64,000 nucleotides of DNA from Epiperipatus broadwayi (taxonomy: Eukaryota; Onychophora; Udeonychophora; Euonychophora; Peripatidae): NCBI GenBank assembly GCA_028023455.1, contig JAQFVV010006197.1, forward strand, positions 20,459,254 to 20,523,253. The letters run 5' to 3'. Shown here piece after piece: positions 1 to 12,969 of this stretch. A program made the position numbers and the translations under genes. Every line of letters starts with the position of its first letter. Positions within the stretch are counted from its first letter, which is position 1. The notes below the pieces were generated by a model, which saw nothing but the letters and a program-made list of their open reading frames with translations, was not told the DNA's origin and made no database searches.

Positions 1-740
1 AAGCTATGTAGTTTTCAGCGATGTAACTTTTTATGAACAATAAAGTTTGATTTAGAACAAATAAATAAGTAAAAAGAAAAAAATCATTACAAATAATAAT
101 AAATGTATAATTGCTAGTGTAAATATTTCTACACTGTAAAATATTTCTAATATCTCCTTTAATTGTACTTTAATCATCTTTGTTAAAATGTAACCAGTAA
201 CTAATAATTTGTAAACCCATTTATTTGAATTGCTATAAGTTTTCTAATTGATAACACATTTGTTAGACATGTCATATGATTGTAATACTGGCAAAACCAT
301 TGTAAAAATTCATGTAACCTATTTATTGTACAATAAAGAATATTACTGAAACATAAATTAATGAAATACAGTATATCATTCAAGTGACCACATGAATTTG
401 AATATTTTCTTTAAAATATATTTATTAAAGTGCAGCAGTACTTGTTTTAAAACATTTGCTGAAGAAGACTAATGCATCCTATATCTGTCATGTCTATAAT
501 ATGGGTTTGAATCCAAAACTTAAAAATTGTTTCAAATTATAATCAGACTTAGAATTTTTTCCTTCAGTTAACTAGTTTATAAACAACTCAGCTAACTATT
601 GTAAACATCTTGCTATTCTTAGCTAGATGGTAAAACAAAAACAAAAAAAGAAAGCACCTCAAACCCTCACCACCTAGCAATTAGTAAATCTAATAATGTT
701 TTCTTGATGACAGCTTCCGGTTCTTAAACAGCAAGCAATG
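1..740. other. A+T-rich DNA without recognisable gene
   Basis: No coding pattern, RNA gene or repeat family seen elsewhere in the window is visible here. Short open frames are dense in Ile, Tyr, Asn and Lys, as expected by chance in A+T-rich DNA. The 5' end of the adjoining LINE may lie in the last part of this stretch. Confidence 0.5.
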
Positions 741-844
741 TGAACAGTAGCTCTCCTCAAAAATTGAAATTAGCAAGAAAGGGGATGTCAAACCCCATTC
801 CAAACCCCTAAATACAAGGTAAGAGAAGTTCTATATATTTAAAA

Positions 845-3250
845 ATGGAATGTGACAATGATATAGATAATATACAAAGCAATTCAAGCTTAAAATGTGA
901 CACTCAGTCATTCAACAGAAACGATGGCCGAAATCTTCCTAGCTATAATAACAAATCTCAGGCTCCTTCTAGGATCAAAACCCTTCCCATTAGCAATACT
1001 AAGCACCAAATAATTACTAACATTAAAATGCAAGAAATTATACAAACTTTGTTAGTTATAAGCAATAGCATTGGTCTCCCATCGGACGAAATAACAGCTA
1101 ATTTTAATAATACATATGAAAACAGTAACAACACACATTGTATTTCCCAAAATCCTTTAGCAGACATAAATAAACACAATTCATCCACAACCACAACCGC
1201 AAAACACTCTCAGAATAATTTGGAACAAAAAAAAAATATCGTCAAAATCTATCTAAGAAAGTGCAAAAAAATCTTTTAAATTACCAGAGGTCACCAAATT
1301 CGCTGCTGTAACATCAGAGATTGTCAACAGTATTTCGGGGGGGGGGGATGAAATAATAGATAAAAAAAATCAACAAAACCCATTCACAGACAAATGAAAA
1401 TTTCAAACTAGATGAACCTCTAGTATCTACATCATTCGAACATTTCAAAACAGACTTACAAATTCCAACCCGTCCAAAAACATCTATATCCTACGGTAAT
1501 GCTATAAGTATCAACAAAGACATTAAAACCTCTGAGACTAACTCGGTCGGCAATATTAATGAAATACTTATAGACATATCGGAATATGAAGTAGAAATCA
1601 CAACAGAAGATAATCAACACCCTCAATCAATTAAGATATTAGACTATAATAATATTACCGACAAAATACATCAAAACATAAATGATAATTTCAACAAAAT
1701 TATCCCAAACATGCTCTATAAATCTTTCCAAAATTATTACAATGATAAAACTCTAATCCTAGCAGTAACGAATGAAAACTTATCATTATACAAATTCCCC
1801 ATGGAGGGTTTATATTCCGTAATTAAACAACATGGTTCAGAGTTGGGAATTTATCAAATACTAACTCACCCTAATGACAGATATGTGGCAATAGAATTTA
1901 AGACCTGGGCAGACAGGCTCCGATTTAAAAACAACAATAAAATACTGAAAAACAAAATACTTTGCACTGTAGAAATGAACAGACCTATGATACTACAAGG
2001 GAAAATCAAAAACTGCCTAACAAGATTCACTGAACAAGAGCTCCAAAATATCCTCAATCCCTACGGCACTGTTTCAAAATTTAAATTCCTCCCAGACCCC
2101 ATCTTGGACAGAAACATAATATCAAACACAGCAATCTTCTCACTAGCCATGAAAAAAAATGTTTCTCCCACTGACATCCCTACTGTAGTTAATGCAAGAG
2201 GTTCACCAATGGTCCTAACATTCAGGGGTGTGTGGCCTCAGTGCTTTCACTGTTTACAAAGGACACACTTTATAAAAGACTGTTTGGCATGTATCTGCAC
2301 TACCTGTAATCAAAAGAAAGGCAAGTTCCACCACTGCAGTAGAAAGAATATAGAAACAACAACAACTACAGACACCAAACAATCACCTAAAACAGACAAT
2401 AATATTGAAAACCACACTGATAAACACAAGTTTACAACATCAAAATACACTAAATCTATAGACATAACTCTCAAAGATGTAACACCAGACCACATAATAT
2501 CTAGGGATAAGAATCAAGATGATAATCTTTCCCAACAAACCGAGATGGAATTCCACAATACAACCAAAAATAGAAATGATAAACAAAAAACTATATCAAG
2601 AACAACTCATCCCATTTTAAACCAATACACAGATAATATTCAGCCAATAAACAGTACAACATCAAAAAAAGCTGCTATGAATCAATGCTTGGCAAACCTT
2701 CATTCAGACTTGAAGTTATTTCCAATAGAAGAAACAGACACCAGAATCAAAATAGACAAAAATAACACCCAATCACCTAGGAAATCACAAACTAAACAAA
2801 ATACAATAACTCCTCATCCTCAAAAAGAAAGTAGCAAAACCAATAAACCAAAGAAAAAACTCAACACATCACACACCAAAACTTCAAACTGGGGGAAAAG
2901 AATGGTTTGCCTGGACATTGGAATCAGGATCTTTCACAAGAAGTAGAGCTAACATGACAAACTATACTAAATATTAATAAATGGAAATCCAAATGTTCTG
3001 GATAAATCAAGCTCAGATGACGATATGAATTCTGGGTTTATACCACAACTACTCACATTAAAACCAGATTCACAAGAACCACAAAGTAAACATAGAGTGT
3101 CATGTAAAAAAAGAAAAGGAAAACCTCTGAGCACTCTGATACTGATTCAGCACCAATGGAAGACGATCCCTACTTGGAATAACCAGATTCTATGGAAAAT
3201 GAGGACCTTCCAGTACTCATGGAATCAAATCAACTTCAACTCTTATAGGA
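845..3250 (+). pseudogene. LINE ORF1, zinc-knuckle nucleic-acid-binding protein, frameshifted
   Basis: Proposed ORF1 of the LINE; such proteins coat the element RNA. It starts at ATG 845 and stays open to the A run at 1265-1271. A second frame then stays open through an 11-base G run (1337-1347) to about 1398. A third frame is open from about 1357, across the A run at 1362-1369, to the stop at 2944-2946. The third frame holds an RRM-like region and then a CX2CX4HX4C zinc knuckle: Cys at 2242, Cys at 2251, His at 2266, Cys at 2281. A second Cys/His cluster lies at 2296-2337. Next comes a long Thr/Asn/Lys-rich linker. Beyond 2946 a shifted frame encodes a basic stretch and an acidic tail (TSEHSDTDSAPMEDD near 3130-3175) with one stop, ending near 3250. 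The shifts lie at homopolymers, so sequencing error and real decay are both possible. Confidence 0.8.
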
Positions 3251-3342
3251 AGAAGCATCAGATCAAGAAATCAATTATAGTCATTTACTTCCAAATTCTC
3301 CCTGAGATCATGGGCCAGCTGAGGGAGCAGGGACACTATATT

Positions 3343-3990
3343 ATGAACTATAAAATCACTGGGATTAATGTTTGTGGCCTTAACTCATTGGCCCATGCTC
3401 AATCAATTAGAAATTGGATAAGCATTAACTCTCCCCACATACTACTAATGGGGGAAACCAAAATTCATAATAACACTGATATTAAAGTAGAAACATTAAT
3501 TGCCACCATGGGCTTCACTAAATTTTCAGTTGGACATTCAGCAGCTGGTGGGGTTGGAGTATTAATTAACAAAAAATTTTCCCCAAACAAATTCTGTATA
3601 CTCTATTTGGATAACAACTTAATCTTATTAGAAATAGACTATTGGGGCTACAGCATAAATCTATCTTATATATACACTTCAAACAATCCTACTATCTATC
3701 ACAAAATCATTCAGACTATAAATGCTATCCTTAGCAACAAATCAGGCTCTTTACTTATATTGGGAGATTTTAACACCACTGATAAATAGAAAACAGAAAC
3801 TTGATGTGTGGGGAAGGATTCCTTCCTCCCGGATCCTACTCTTTTTACACCAAATCCTACCAAACCCTAATAGACCTATTATATTATTCACCAGATATAC
3901 ACTTTCTATCTAAATGCAAAACTTTTATCAGTTTCGTTTTTGGACCATATGGCTCTTGTAGTTACTCTTGAAACCATGGCTGGCCTCCCA
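3343..3990 (+). pseudogene. LINE ORF2 N-terminus: APE-type endonuclease domain
   Basis: The first domain of ORF2, which nicks target DNA to prime reverse transcription. ATG 3343 is chosen as the start because the conserved INVCGLN strand follows within ten residues. Catalytic-type motifs appear in family order: Asn at 3367 (INVCGLN), Glu at 3454 (LMGETKIH), and LGDFN with Asp at 3766 and Asn at 3772. The Asp of IDLLYYSP at 3873 lies in another frame, and the terminal Asp-His pair is at 3943-3948, back in the first frame. Stops at 3787 and 3802 and the temporary frame change between about 3800 and 3930 break the domain. Apart from these breaks the residues usually needed for catalysis are present, so decay looks recent. 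The same polypeptide continues into the RT domain. Confidence 0.85.
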
Positions 3991-6585
3991 ACCCTAGAGG
4001 CCCTTCACAAAACCATGCGAATGGTAACAAAATTAAACATGACAGAGGCCATAGTGTCCAAGGCTTATATATATTTTCACAAAATGAACATCCTTTCAAG
4101 ACCAGCTGAAGAAGCCTGGTTTTCATTTGTAGGCATCCTACAGACAATACTAAAACACCACACCATGAAAGCCAAAGGCCCTAATGACTTCTTCAGAGAT
4201 CTTCTACAAATAGAGAATCAGCTTCAGATGCTCCAAGGTCAACCTATTAAAACACAAGATATATACAGTCTTAAAAACCTATACCAATCAAGACAAAAAA
4301 TCCTGGTGGAATACTTATCCATCAGGAGAGCCAAATGCTATTTATCTCAACAACACCACTGGACAAAAGGCTACTTGAGATGGCACTTGGAGGTGAAAAT
4401 AACAAAACCACTCCCACCTCCATGATTGCAGATGGGAACACCTTGCTGGGAACACCTATTATGAACACAATAAAAGAACACTTCCATCAAAGGATGCAAA
4501 CCACAATCTTCAATGGCACACAATCTTGGTCTGAAGTTGATCCACAGATGCCACATGGGATCACAGAAAATCTACTCCAACACAAAATATCTTCCCTTCC
4601 AGATGGTGTACATCCTGGATTACATGGGATTCCCAGATTCCTAATCCTACACCTCAATCAATTTGCAATTCCCATAATGAAGAAGATGGTGGATTACCTA
4701 GCAACTGGTAATAGAGACATACCTAACCTTAACCCAGTGGTGCTGGTTCCATTTATTTAAAAAAAAATCAGGTTATGGATCTCTCGTACATCAGACCTAT
4801 TTCCATGACACCCCTTCTAATTAAAATGAGTCTGTAATCAAAGACCTCATCCAGCCAATCGTCTTAAAGCATATATCTAACAACCAATATGCCAAGAAGG
4901 GCTCCTCTACTGCACACACAATGGGCAACATAATCTCCATTATTGATTATGTCAGAATCCACCAGAAGTCAGCACCGATAGCTGTCAAACTAGATATCAC
5001 TGCAGCCTTTGACTTGGTACATATAGACACACTCTTAAATATTTTGGCTGTGTATGATGTTCCTGCGGCTGCTGTCCAGATCATAAGCAATTTACTACAC
5101 AACAGGGAGATTTTTATAACTATGAATGGTAACATCATCTCCAGATTTAAACTGAAATAAGCTCTCCCTCAGGGTTCCCCCCTCAGTGCCTTATGCTTCA
5201 TCGCATATATAAATCCTCTCCTGATGGATTTGGAAAAAAATCTACCAGGTCTCTTTATACCCAATTTAAACAGAGAATTCAACATGTTTGCCTACATGGA
5301 CGATGTAATGATCATCCTACCATCAAGAAAACATATTCCTTTGCTACAAACAATATTAAGCCACTATACAGATAAATACATGCTGCAATTCAACCCCAGC
5401 AAGTCTGCCTCCTGGCAAATTGTTTCAGGAAGAAAAATCAACACCCTCTTCTCTGCCAAGCCACAGAGATATCTTGGGTTTTTTATCTTCAAATCTACCA
5501 CAGCAATGTCCAAAGAGATTCAAGATAACATCCTGGAAACAACAAATAAATTCATCACTTCCTTGTCACAAGTCTACCTTTCCCTCCCTGGCAAGGTAGC
5601 ACTAATTAACATGAATGTGATGCCAAAAATATCATACTTTCTTCCATTTATCAAATTCAACAAAAGCTTCATAAATAAAATAAATGGACTGTGCTCCAGG
5701 CATTTCCGGAGAGGTAAAACGGTCATGATCAGCCTCAAAGGCACTCAGCAACCAAGAAAGCTAAATGGCCTTGCTCTTCACTCCATTCAGGCATTGATTT
5801 ACCAAAAAATCCACAATGTCATACACAATTTGGTAGCATCATATGGTTTTTAACAATTCTCCAAAAAGCTTTGCTTCAAAAGGTAACACACCAACTGACC
5901 CCCATCAGGCAGACAAACATGGATCACTAGAATTACAAGTCTTATCAAACAGCACTGCCCAATAACTGACTCCACATTCAATTCTAAAATATCATTATGG
6001 CAAGCATACACAATCCTCCATCCAATCTTACATCCTATAATCAACACACTTTATTACAATAATCAGAAACTGGTATCCAACTTTAAAAGATGGAGTCTAG
6101 AGGCCAAATATGTAGACTTCCTCATTAAATACAACATTAACGGACTACCTACTAATCACTTCCTCTTTTACAAATGAGGTCACAACAACATAGACCCTAC
6201 TTGCAGCATTTGCCAGAACAGCGATGAGACATCGGATCACCTCTTCTCACAATGTACGAGACTCAGAGTGATCCAAAAAATCATACTCTCCAACACCAAG
6301 ATAGATTTCCAACTGATCTCATCTCTGAAGGATAGTATCAATACTAAAACCTATCCAATAATATGTCTCTTAATATTTTTGAACTATGCCATATGGGTTA
6401 CACGTTGTAAACTAATCATGGAACACCCACAACCTCTTATAACACAGGTTTTTTCCAAAACAATGATTAAAATCCAGAAGAGAGACCAACTTCTGGCATC
6501 ATCAAAAGCATATTTGAGGACACTTGGACATTATACAATATGCCAAACTAACAACACAACAAGGCAAAAAAGGGAAGGGGGCTAA
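3991..6585 (+). pseudogene. LINE ORF2 C-terminal part: reverse transcriptase and CCHC motif
   Basis: The polymerase part of ORF2. A linker region (3991-4760, with a frame change near 4340-4425) leads into the RT. The fingers show a decayed YIRPIS-like motif near 4780. Motif A, LDITAAFD, has Asp at 4993 and 5011. Motif B, ALPQGSPLS, is at 5161-5187, directly after an isolated TAA at 5158. Motif C, FAYMDD, has its two Asp at 5299 and 5302, and the YLGF motif follows at 5470-5481. After a stop at 5851 and further decay, a zf-RVT-like CX2CX8HX4C motif follows: Cys 6202, Cys 6211, His 6238, Cys 6253, with ET between as usual. The frame ends at TAA 6583-6585. Most of the domain lies in one frame, the same as the endonuclease, which makes this a recently inactivated copy. 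Confidence 0.88.
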
Positions 6586-6730
6586 CAATCAGATAACAAA
6601 TATGTGAAAGATTTAATGTTCACACCATCTTGCACAACATAGACTCATCAGAACTCCAAATGGAAATAACAAGATAGTTAGAACAACAATGTAAACCTCA
6701 TATTTGATTACACATCACTGTATACATTAG

Positions 6731-6970
6731 AAATAATAATTTATTATTGTTAACTAATAATGTTTTCTTCTCCACCAATTCTCTATGAGGCACTATTAGA
6801 GAAGCATTTGTACAATAGTGGGCTATTTAAAAATTGTTTTATTTTTTTTACTGTTTCAATTACATTGGAATTCTATTCAACTTGCTATATAACATTTTCT
6901 TTTATCCATCCATTTAATTGGCCCTATTTACATTAAACAATCAAAACTTCATTAAATGTATAGCATGAAA
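6731..6970. other. LINE flank, A+T-rich, nothing recognised
   Basis: The sequence after the LINE ORF2 and its short 3' region. I see no tail repeat or coding pattern. Confidence 0.4.
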
Positions 6971-7070
6971 TAGGTGATTATTTATCTTTTCGACATATAT
7001 GTGTTTGGGTGTATCAATGATATGAGATAGAATGGTAGGTTGTGTGAAAGTCTGTGCTCATATACCCTAT
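6971..7070 (+). repeat. Dispersed B-box-containing repeat (family S), diverged copy
   Basis: This stretch reads GTGATTATTTATCTTTTC, then an Ile/Met-like spacer, then GTGTGAAAGTCTGTGCTCA. The same order and wording occurs, in this orientation, in the right arm of the foldback at 38277-38511 and in reverse orientation at 19430-19615, 21955-22150 and 50985-51142. It is a diverged single-arm copy. Better copies read GTCTGAGTTCGAATCCCG in this orientation, which contains a pol III B-box-like GTTCGAATC. Confidence 0.6.
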
Positions 7071-9107
7071 ATATTATAAAGGATTAATGCAAATTTATCC
7101 TCACTATTTTACTGCATTTTAATATCACTAGTGGGCCATTTATTTACGGGATACCATATAAATTTGAAATAACAGTAACTATAATAAGATAACAATTAAA
7201 CCCTGGTGTTGCAGTAATTACAATAGCACATTTTATAAAATAAATAATTATTTTTCAATAAATAAATTAAAATCTAGTCTTCTTTACCCCCCCTCCCCAT
7301 GTAATATAAAATGAAGTAATTTCCTCTGAGTAACACGTTAATAATTCTAAAAACGTATAAATAGATATAAACAATTTTTAAACTTTTCATGTGGAATATA
7401 TCCTGCATTAATATATATTTTTATGCAATTTTTTTTTTCTCTAAATGAATACATAAATTTAAATCGAACTTTTATTTTTTAATTCTCATTTGTCAATGCA
7501 AACAATAAGAAAAAGAATGTGGGCTAAAATAAAAAACGATTTTCATGTTAATTTTATTCTTTATACAAATATAAACTTTAAATTAATAAGAAAACAATTT
7601 TAAAAAGACTAATTTTTGTCTAAAAAAAAAAAAAAGCAATCAAGGATTAAATGCCTATAGCAGTATGACACTTCCCTCCTATATTTTATAGTTGCTCATT
7701 CACATTCACTTGTCTAATCCAGATTAACTGCGATATTTACTCTAGGTCTAGTTAAGAAAAGCTAGATATCCAATCCACCAGCATTATCTAACTTTGACAA
7801 TAAATCTAAGACTGATAATCTCATTACAACATATAAAAGTTTAAAAACTTCAAAAACATATCTATCATTACTTATAAGCTTATTATAGTCTCTCAATTCA
7901 ATTTCAAAAAATACATTTATAGATCATCAAATTCATTATTGCAAACAATTTTTCAGCTGCAGTATTGGGATCCAAGCAGTTATATACTTCACTTCAGGAA
8001 GTAATAATCAACTTTAGATATAGACCAAAGCAATATTCTTTTTAATATCCTTAACAGATGAATAAAAAAACATATATTTTTACAAATAGTGCAATTGCTT
8101 CAAAAATTAACATGTATTTGAGTATTTAAAATGATTTTAAAATCATTAAATAATTTATAATTAAATAATTAGGTTGTTTTTTAAAAAAAAAAAAAATACC
8201 AGTAATTTAAAGAATATTTCATTCCATAGTTTATTAAATTTAAAAATAATTAAAAAGTAAATAGATAAATATTTATTTATTTTAGGCTTAACAACAACTT
8301 ATAATATTTTCATACTTTATTTGAACATATTAAGAATCGATTATTCTATTTTTAGTCAGTAATTTTCTTAAAATTTTAATGACCCCCCCCCCCGGAAATG
8401 CTAAGATATTACAAGGTCAGTAGCCAGAAAACAGTCAAGATACAATAGTTACTCAACTACACAGAAATAACAACACTCACAAATTGTAGTATTCTTGTTT
8501 TTACATATGAATAAAATAAACAAACAAACAAACAAAAAAAAATCATTATAATGTTTTTTTCACCATAGAAAAACACACACACACATTACATTAGATTATA
8601 CAGAGCACAAATATATACGAAATAATACATTAATGCATACAAATTTTAAGAGACTCATTAAAGAAATGGTTTTAAAAATTAGATGGAAAAATTATGTTAA
8701 AAAGGAAACAAATACAAATTACTACAACAATGAGTGTTACCATTAGCCATAGTATATCACTGCTTAGTTAAATCATTTTGCTTTTGAACAGAGAACTTAT
8801 AATGAATACTGTGTTGCAAATTTATTAAAAAATAAATATATAAATACTTCATATTCACATAAAAAAATTAATCGTTTCCAAATTTAGTAAACTTTATATT
8901 ATTTGTTGAGTTTTTTTTAAATGGTCTCAAGATATCATTTAACTATATCTTTAACTGTGTAAAATTAATTATCTAGAAAAAAACTCTTCATTAAGCTTAT
9001 ACAGAAAAGCATTTACAAAATGATATCAAGCTGTGGAAACATTTTATGAGAGAGATATTTTGAAGTCAAAATAGTGAATAACAATCATCATTTTTGACAA
9101 TTATAGT
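7071..9107. other. A+T-rich DNA, no gene recognised
   Basis: Low-complexity DNA with long A and T runs and an 11-base C run at 8383-8393. A slightly more complex stretch at 7650-8010 shows no motif I can name. Nothing here supports a gene. Confidence 0.5.
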
Positions 9108-9500
9108 TGCAATGCAGGATGAAAGTCTCTCCGAGTTTAATCTAGTTTCTCTGATCTGTAGCCTCTTTTCGTCACATATACCAGCAAATTTAACTTATTT
9201 CATCCATCTACATGGTCTCTTTCTAGATATTTGGCAATCTCTTAGAATCCAATTTAAGATTTCAATTGACCATCTATTATCATCTCTTCCAGCAATATGT
9301 TGAGTCCAAATACACTTCAATCTCTTATTTTTTTCATTGATGCAATAATATCTGTTTGTTCTTTCACTTATATATTTCATTTTTGATTTCTTTTTGATAC
9401 TTCTAACATAGACCTCTTCATACTTTGTTGAGTAGTGTAAATTCTCTATATTGCTGTTTTGATAAGTATCCAAGTCTCAGATGCATAAACAAGAAGTTGT
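9108..9500 (-). pseudogene. LINE family B remnant: C-terminal end of ORF2
   Basis: On the minus strand the sequence reads, from 9490 down, a YASETWTL motif, then a run of the QxxMxR type, then a segment ending IAGRDDNRWSIEILNW and a RxRKRPCRW motif, then a decayed AxDR-like end near 9150-9108. This matches the well-known C-terminal tail of invertebrate LINE ORF2 proteins, with YGxETWT, then GHIAR, RW, LxW, GRP and RW motifs, often annotated as 'craniofacial development protein 2-like' or endonuclease-reverse transcriptase. Frames change and stops occur. The 92-codon open stretch at 9195-9473 is the best preserved part. It is an isolated 3' fragment with no RT palm motifs upstream, as expected for a 5'-truncated or eroded insertion. 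Confidence 0.75.
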
Positions 9501-11589
9501 AAAACATAACTGTTAAAAACCAATATATCACAAAATAAATCATATCTTTTTGTATAACTAGAGAGAATAAAGATTTATCAGATAGAACACTTCTTATTTA
9601 AGGTATTGCTGTCATCACATAAAAAAAATTTTAAGAGGTTTAATAAATGTGGTCTTAATGCAAAATAATCTGCAACTTATCTTTCCATCACTTCATAATA
9701 TATTGTGCATGACTGAATTGGTATCATTAATAACTTTCCTATAATAATGATTAAGTGGAACAAGATTTCCTAACAATTGAATGTGATTTATTAATTTACA
9801 ACAAGAGAAAAAAATCAATTTTGAGACAGAAATATCAATGCAAAAAAGCAAAAAAGTTTTTTACTTCTGTTATATTGACCTTCCTGTCTTTAAAGAAGTT
9901 TAATAAATTGATTAAAGTTGCAAGATAAAATCAGTATACCTTTTGTCTAATTATATATTTATGAAATGATTACAGATTTAAATTATTTGTACCTATTTCT
10001 ACAGAACTATTTTAATACATCAATATTATCTTAATGAAGGAAATCACAAATTGTTTTGATCTGTAAAGTTTTCATGTTTGAATTCAATTGCATTTTATAT
10101 TTATCCAATTGAATTTAACTAGAAAAATTTTGAGGTTGCCTAGAATACTTTAAACAGGTAACAAATGTATGACTTCTTGAAAGCACTGATAAAACATACT
10201 GTTTTAAGAGAATCTACTTTCTTCACAACTTCTTCAAAACTTTGTAGTTAGAATGTTAGAGTAATTTTGCTTTTTCAAAGATCATTATTGTATAATTGTC
10301 ATTAGTTAAACAGAAATAAATACTCTTCTATGGCCTTTTTCTCTCAGTAATGTGCTTATTCAAATATATAATATATAATCTCTTATAATAAGTTTAATTA
10401 ATAACCAGAATATTTGTCCTCTATACATTTGAATAGATATATACTATAAAAAATATGAAGATAACAACCTATAAGCGTACTAATTACACTTTGTCCTCTA
10501 TGAAATTATTAGAAATATAACTACTAGGTTTTTGCAACCATCCTACTACATAACAGAATACCTATTTTATATATATACATTAAAATATTAAATAATTTTG
10601 TCTAAATCAATAATAATAAAATAATCCTTTACTTTTTTTTAAAAAAAAATTAGACATTTTATCCATAATTCTTTTTTTTTTTTCTAAACAATTTCGAGTA
10701 AAAATAAGTAACTTCAAGAAGAAATTATTGCAGAAGAAAACAAAAAAAGATTTCTCTAAATCATTTTAAACTTTATATGATGGATAGTATAATTTGTTAT
10801 TCAAAGCCCATGTGACAAGCATAGAGATAATAGTATTAAAAAAGAAGAAGAACCCATTCTTTCAAATTCATTCTTTCAAATAAAACACAATCCTCAAAAT
10901 CTTTTCATGATAATTTGTGATTTTAAAAAATGTTAACTGTAATAAAAATATTACATTTTACAGAAACTCTTAAACTTATCTGATTCTTTTTTTTTTTTTT
11001 TTTTGATGGGGATATTTATATTTTAAATATGAATTATATTATAAATGTGAAATGTTATCTATAAACAAAAAAGATAGAAATTATTAAATGAAATTTACAA
11101 TCATTTATTTGGTTTATTATAATTACTATTTAATATTTGATTTAAATAAAATAAAAACAATGTAGAAAAAAAGATTGAAAATCACATTTGAGATTTATTA
11201 TTTTTATTCAAAATATTCCATGTAATCAAAGACAATTTTATAACAGTTTCTCAAAGACAAAAAAAGTCTATTATTCAGGTAATATTCATGAGTCAATAGA
11301 AAAGCTGAACTGCAACAGTTCAATTATTTTTCAAATTTCTTTAAATGGAAATCAATCCATGAATCTTTAAATTAGAAATCCAAAATTCTATTATTGTAAC
11401 TGAATTGTTTAATTGAATAATATGTAGACCTTTCTTTGTGAGGGATTACAAACTAGCTGTGACAGTTAATATGAAAGATCTTGATGGGTAATAAAATACA
11501 ATTTGGTATCACTTTATCAAAGATAATGAAAATTGAGTTTATTTGTAATAAAAGTTATCCTAACATCAGAGAATAATACCATTCTAAAT
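9501..11589. other. A+T-rich DNA, no gene recognised
   Basis: Long A/T runs and short direct repeats (CATTCTTTCAAA twice near 10856-10880). No coding pattern is visible. Confidence 0.5.
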
Positions 11590-11690
11590 GTTGTATAATC
11601 TACTGTGGGTGATTACTAACAGTGTTTGTATTTGAAAGTTTAAATAAAGTTTAATGATAAATGATGAAAATAGTCCAACATATTATTACT
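11590..11690 (+). repeat. Single-arm copy of foldback family FB4
   Basis: The stretch around 11615-11690 reads GATTACTAACAGTGTTTGTA, then GAAAGTTTAAATAAAGTTTA, then GAAAATAGTCCAACATAT. The same blocks in the same order form the right arm of the foldback at 53985-54465. No left arm is visible here, so this is a solo or truncated copy. Confidence 0.65.
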
Positions 11691-11699
11691 ATTAATCAT

Positions 11700-12960
11700 A
11701 ACTTTTTTGTTGAAACCATCAAGCAGAATTATTAAATTTGTAAAAAGTTTGAGATGGAAATAAATACATACTTAAAATTTAAGCAGACTAATTAAACAAA
11801 AAAATTTAAAGTAGATTAATGCAAGTAATTAGAAAGATGGTTGTTTGATAATGGAAACACAAGTAAATATATTGGGGGGAAAAAGGAAAGGCATTATCTA
11901 AATTAGTTTTAATAAAATTAGGAGAATATTTTGTTAAAAATAAAAACAAAAGAATCTACTTGAAGTATTTAAAAAGTGAATAAAAAAATAGGAGATTTTA
12001 AGATGTGGATTTGGAGAAGAAAAGAAAAATAAACTGGAAGGATATAATTTGCAAAGGTTGAGATGAAAATTAAAAAGATTGGACATATTCTTAAAGACAA
12101 AAGAATTATGAGAAATATTTGAAAAATAGGGGGAGGATAAAAGAAAGAAAAGTATATAAAAAAGTTGATTGTTTTGAAGAGAATAGTGTATGAGTTTCTG
12201 AAAAACAGACAGTTATCACATTTAACATACAAAATTTATTTTTTTGTCTTATAATTTAATGATGATGGTGATTTTGATACTACCCTAACATTTAATAAAT
12301 TGTATATTTTTGGCACATTTTTTTACTTTTAAGTGAACTTTATTTTCTTTATAATTTTGAAACTTATGAAAATTATGCTATGAATAAAACTTTTATGAAC
12401 AATTATAAATTTTAATTGAAAAAAAAAAAGAAATCATAATTTAAGGTGAAGAGGAGGAGAAAAGGCAAACTTGAAATATAAAATGCCTCCGCTGAGAATT
12501 TCCAGTGATTAAGAGTTGACAAAGATTTTTCATTTAAATTTTTAAACATTTAGATATATATTAATTATATACATTTTGTTTATTTTAAAAGTTTATATAT
12601 ATGAAACAAAAATTTTGATTTATAATATGAGCAAAAACTCTGATTTAAGAATATGATTTGAATTCGAAACAATCACAAAAAATTCATAATCCATGATTTG
12701 AATAAAATGTCGAAAATTGATTTAAAAAAAAAAAATAATCCAAAATGCTAAGTGAAATTTTAAATTTTTATTTGAAAAATATTATTTCAGCTCTAGTGAA
12801 ATTTAAAAAACATCTCTATAAGATAAAAATCATTTCTGAAATTTTTTTCTTTTAAATAAACAATATTTAAAAAAAATGAAACTGCAGTATATGTATGTAA
12901 ATCCTACAAAAGTTGTTCAATTAAAACTTCATAGAAGATAGACATTCCCTAATTATGATC
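11700..12960. other. A+T-rich DNA, no gene recognised
   Basis: Lys/Ile/Phe-type low-complexity sequence with no recognisable motif. Confidence 0.5.
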
Positions 12961-12969
12961 ATTCTAGAT

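Larger units (their letters stand above)
780..6730 (+). mobile_element. Non-LTR retrotransposon (LINE), near full length, APE-endonuclease type
   Basis: A two-ORF non-LTR retrotransposon. The layout is a short leader, ORF1 (nucleic-acid binding), about 90 bases of spacer, ORF2 (endonuclease and reverse transcriptase) and a short 3' region. Base use inside it is clearly less A+T-rich and more codon-like than in the flanks. ORF2 carries APE endonuclease, RT palm and C-terminal CCHC motifs in the expected order. Both ORFs are interrupted by a small number of frameshifts and stops, so the copy is inactive as sequenced but young compared with the other LINE remains here. I could not find target-site duplications or a long 3' tail, so both ends are estimates. 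The clade is not settled: ORF1 with a zinc knuckle plus a C-terminal Cys/His motif in ORF2 fits the L1/Tx1, Jockey, CR1 and I assemblages. Confidence 0.9.
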
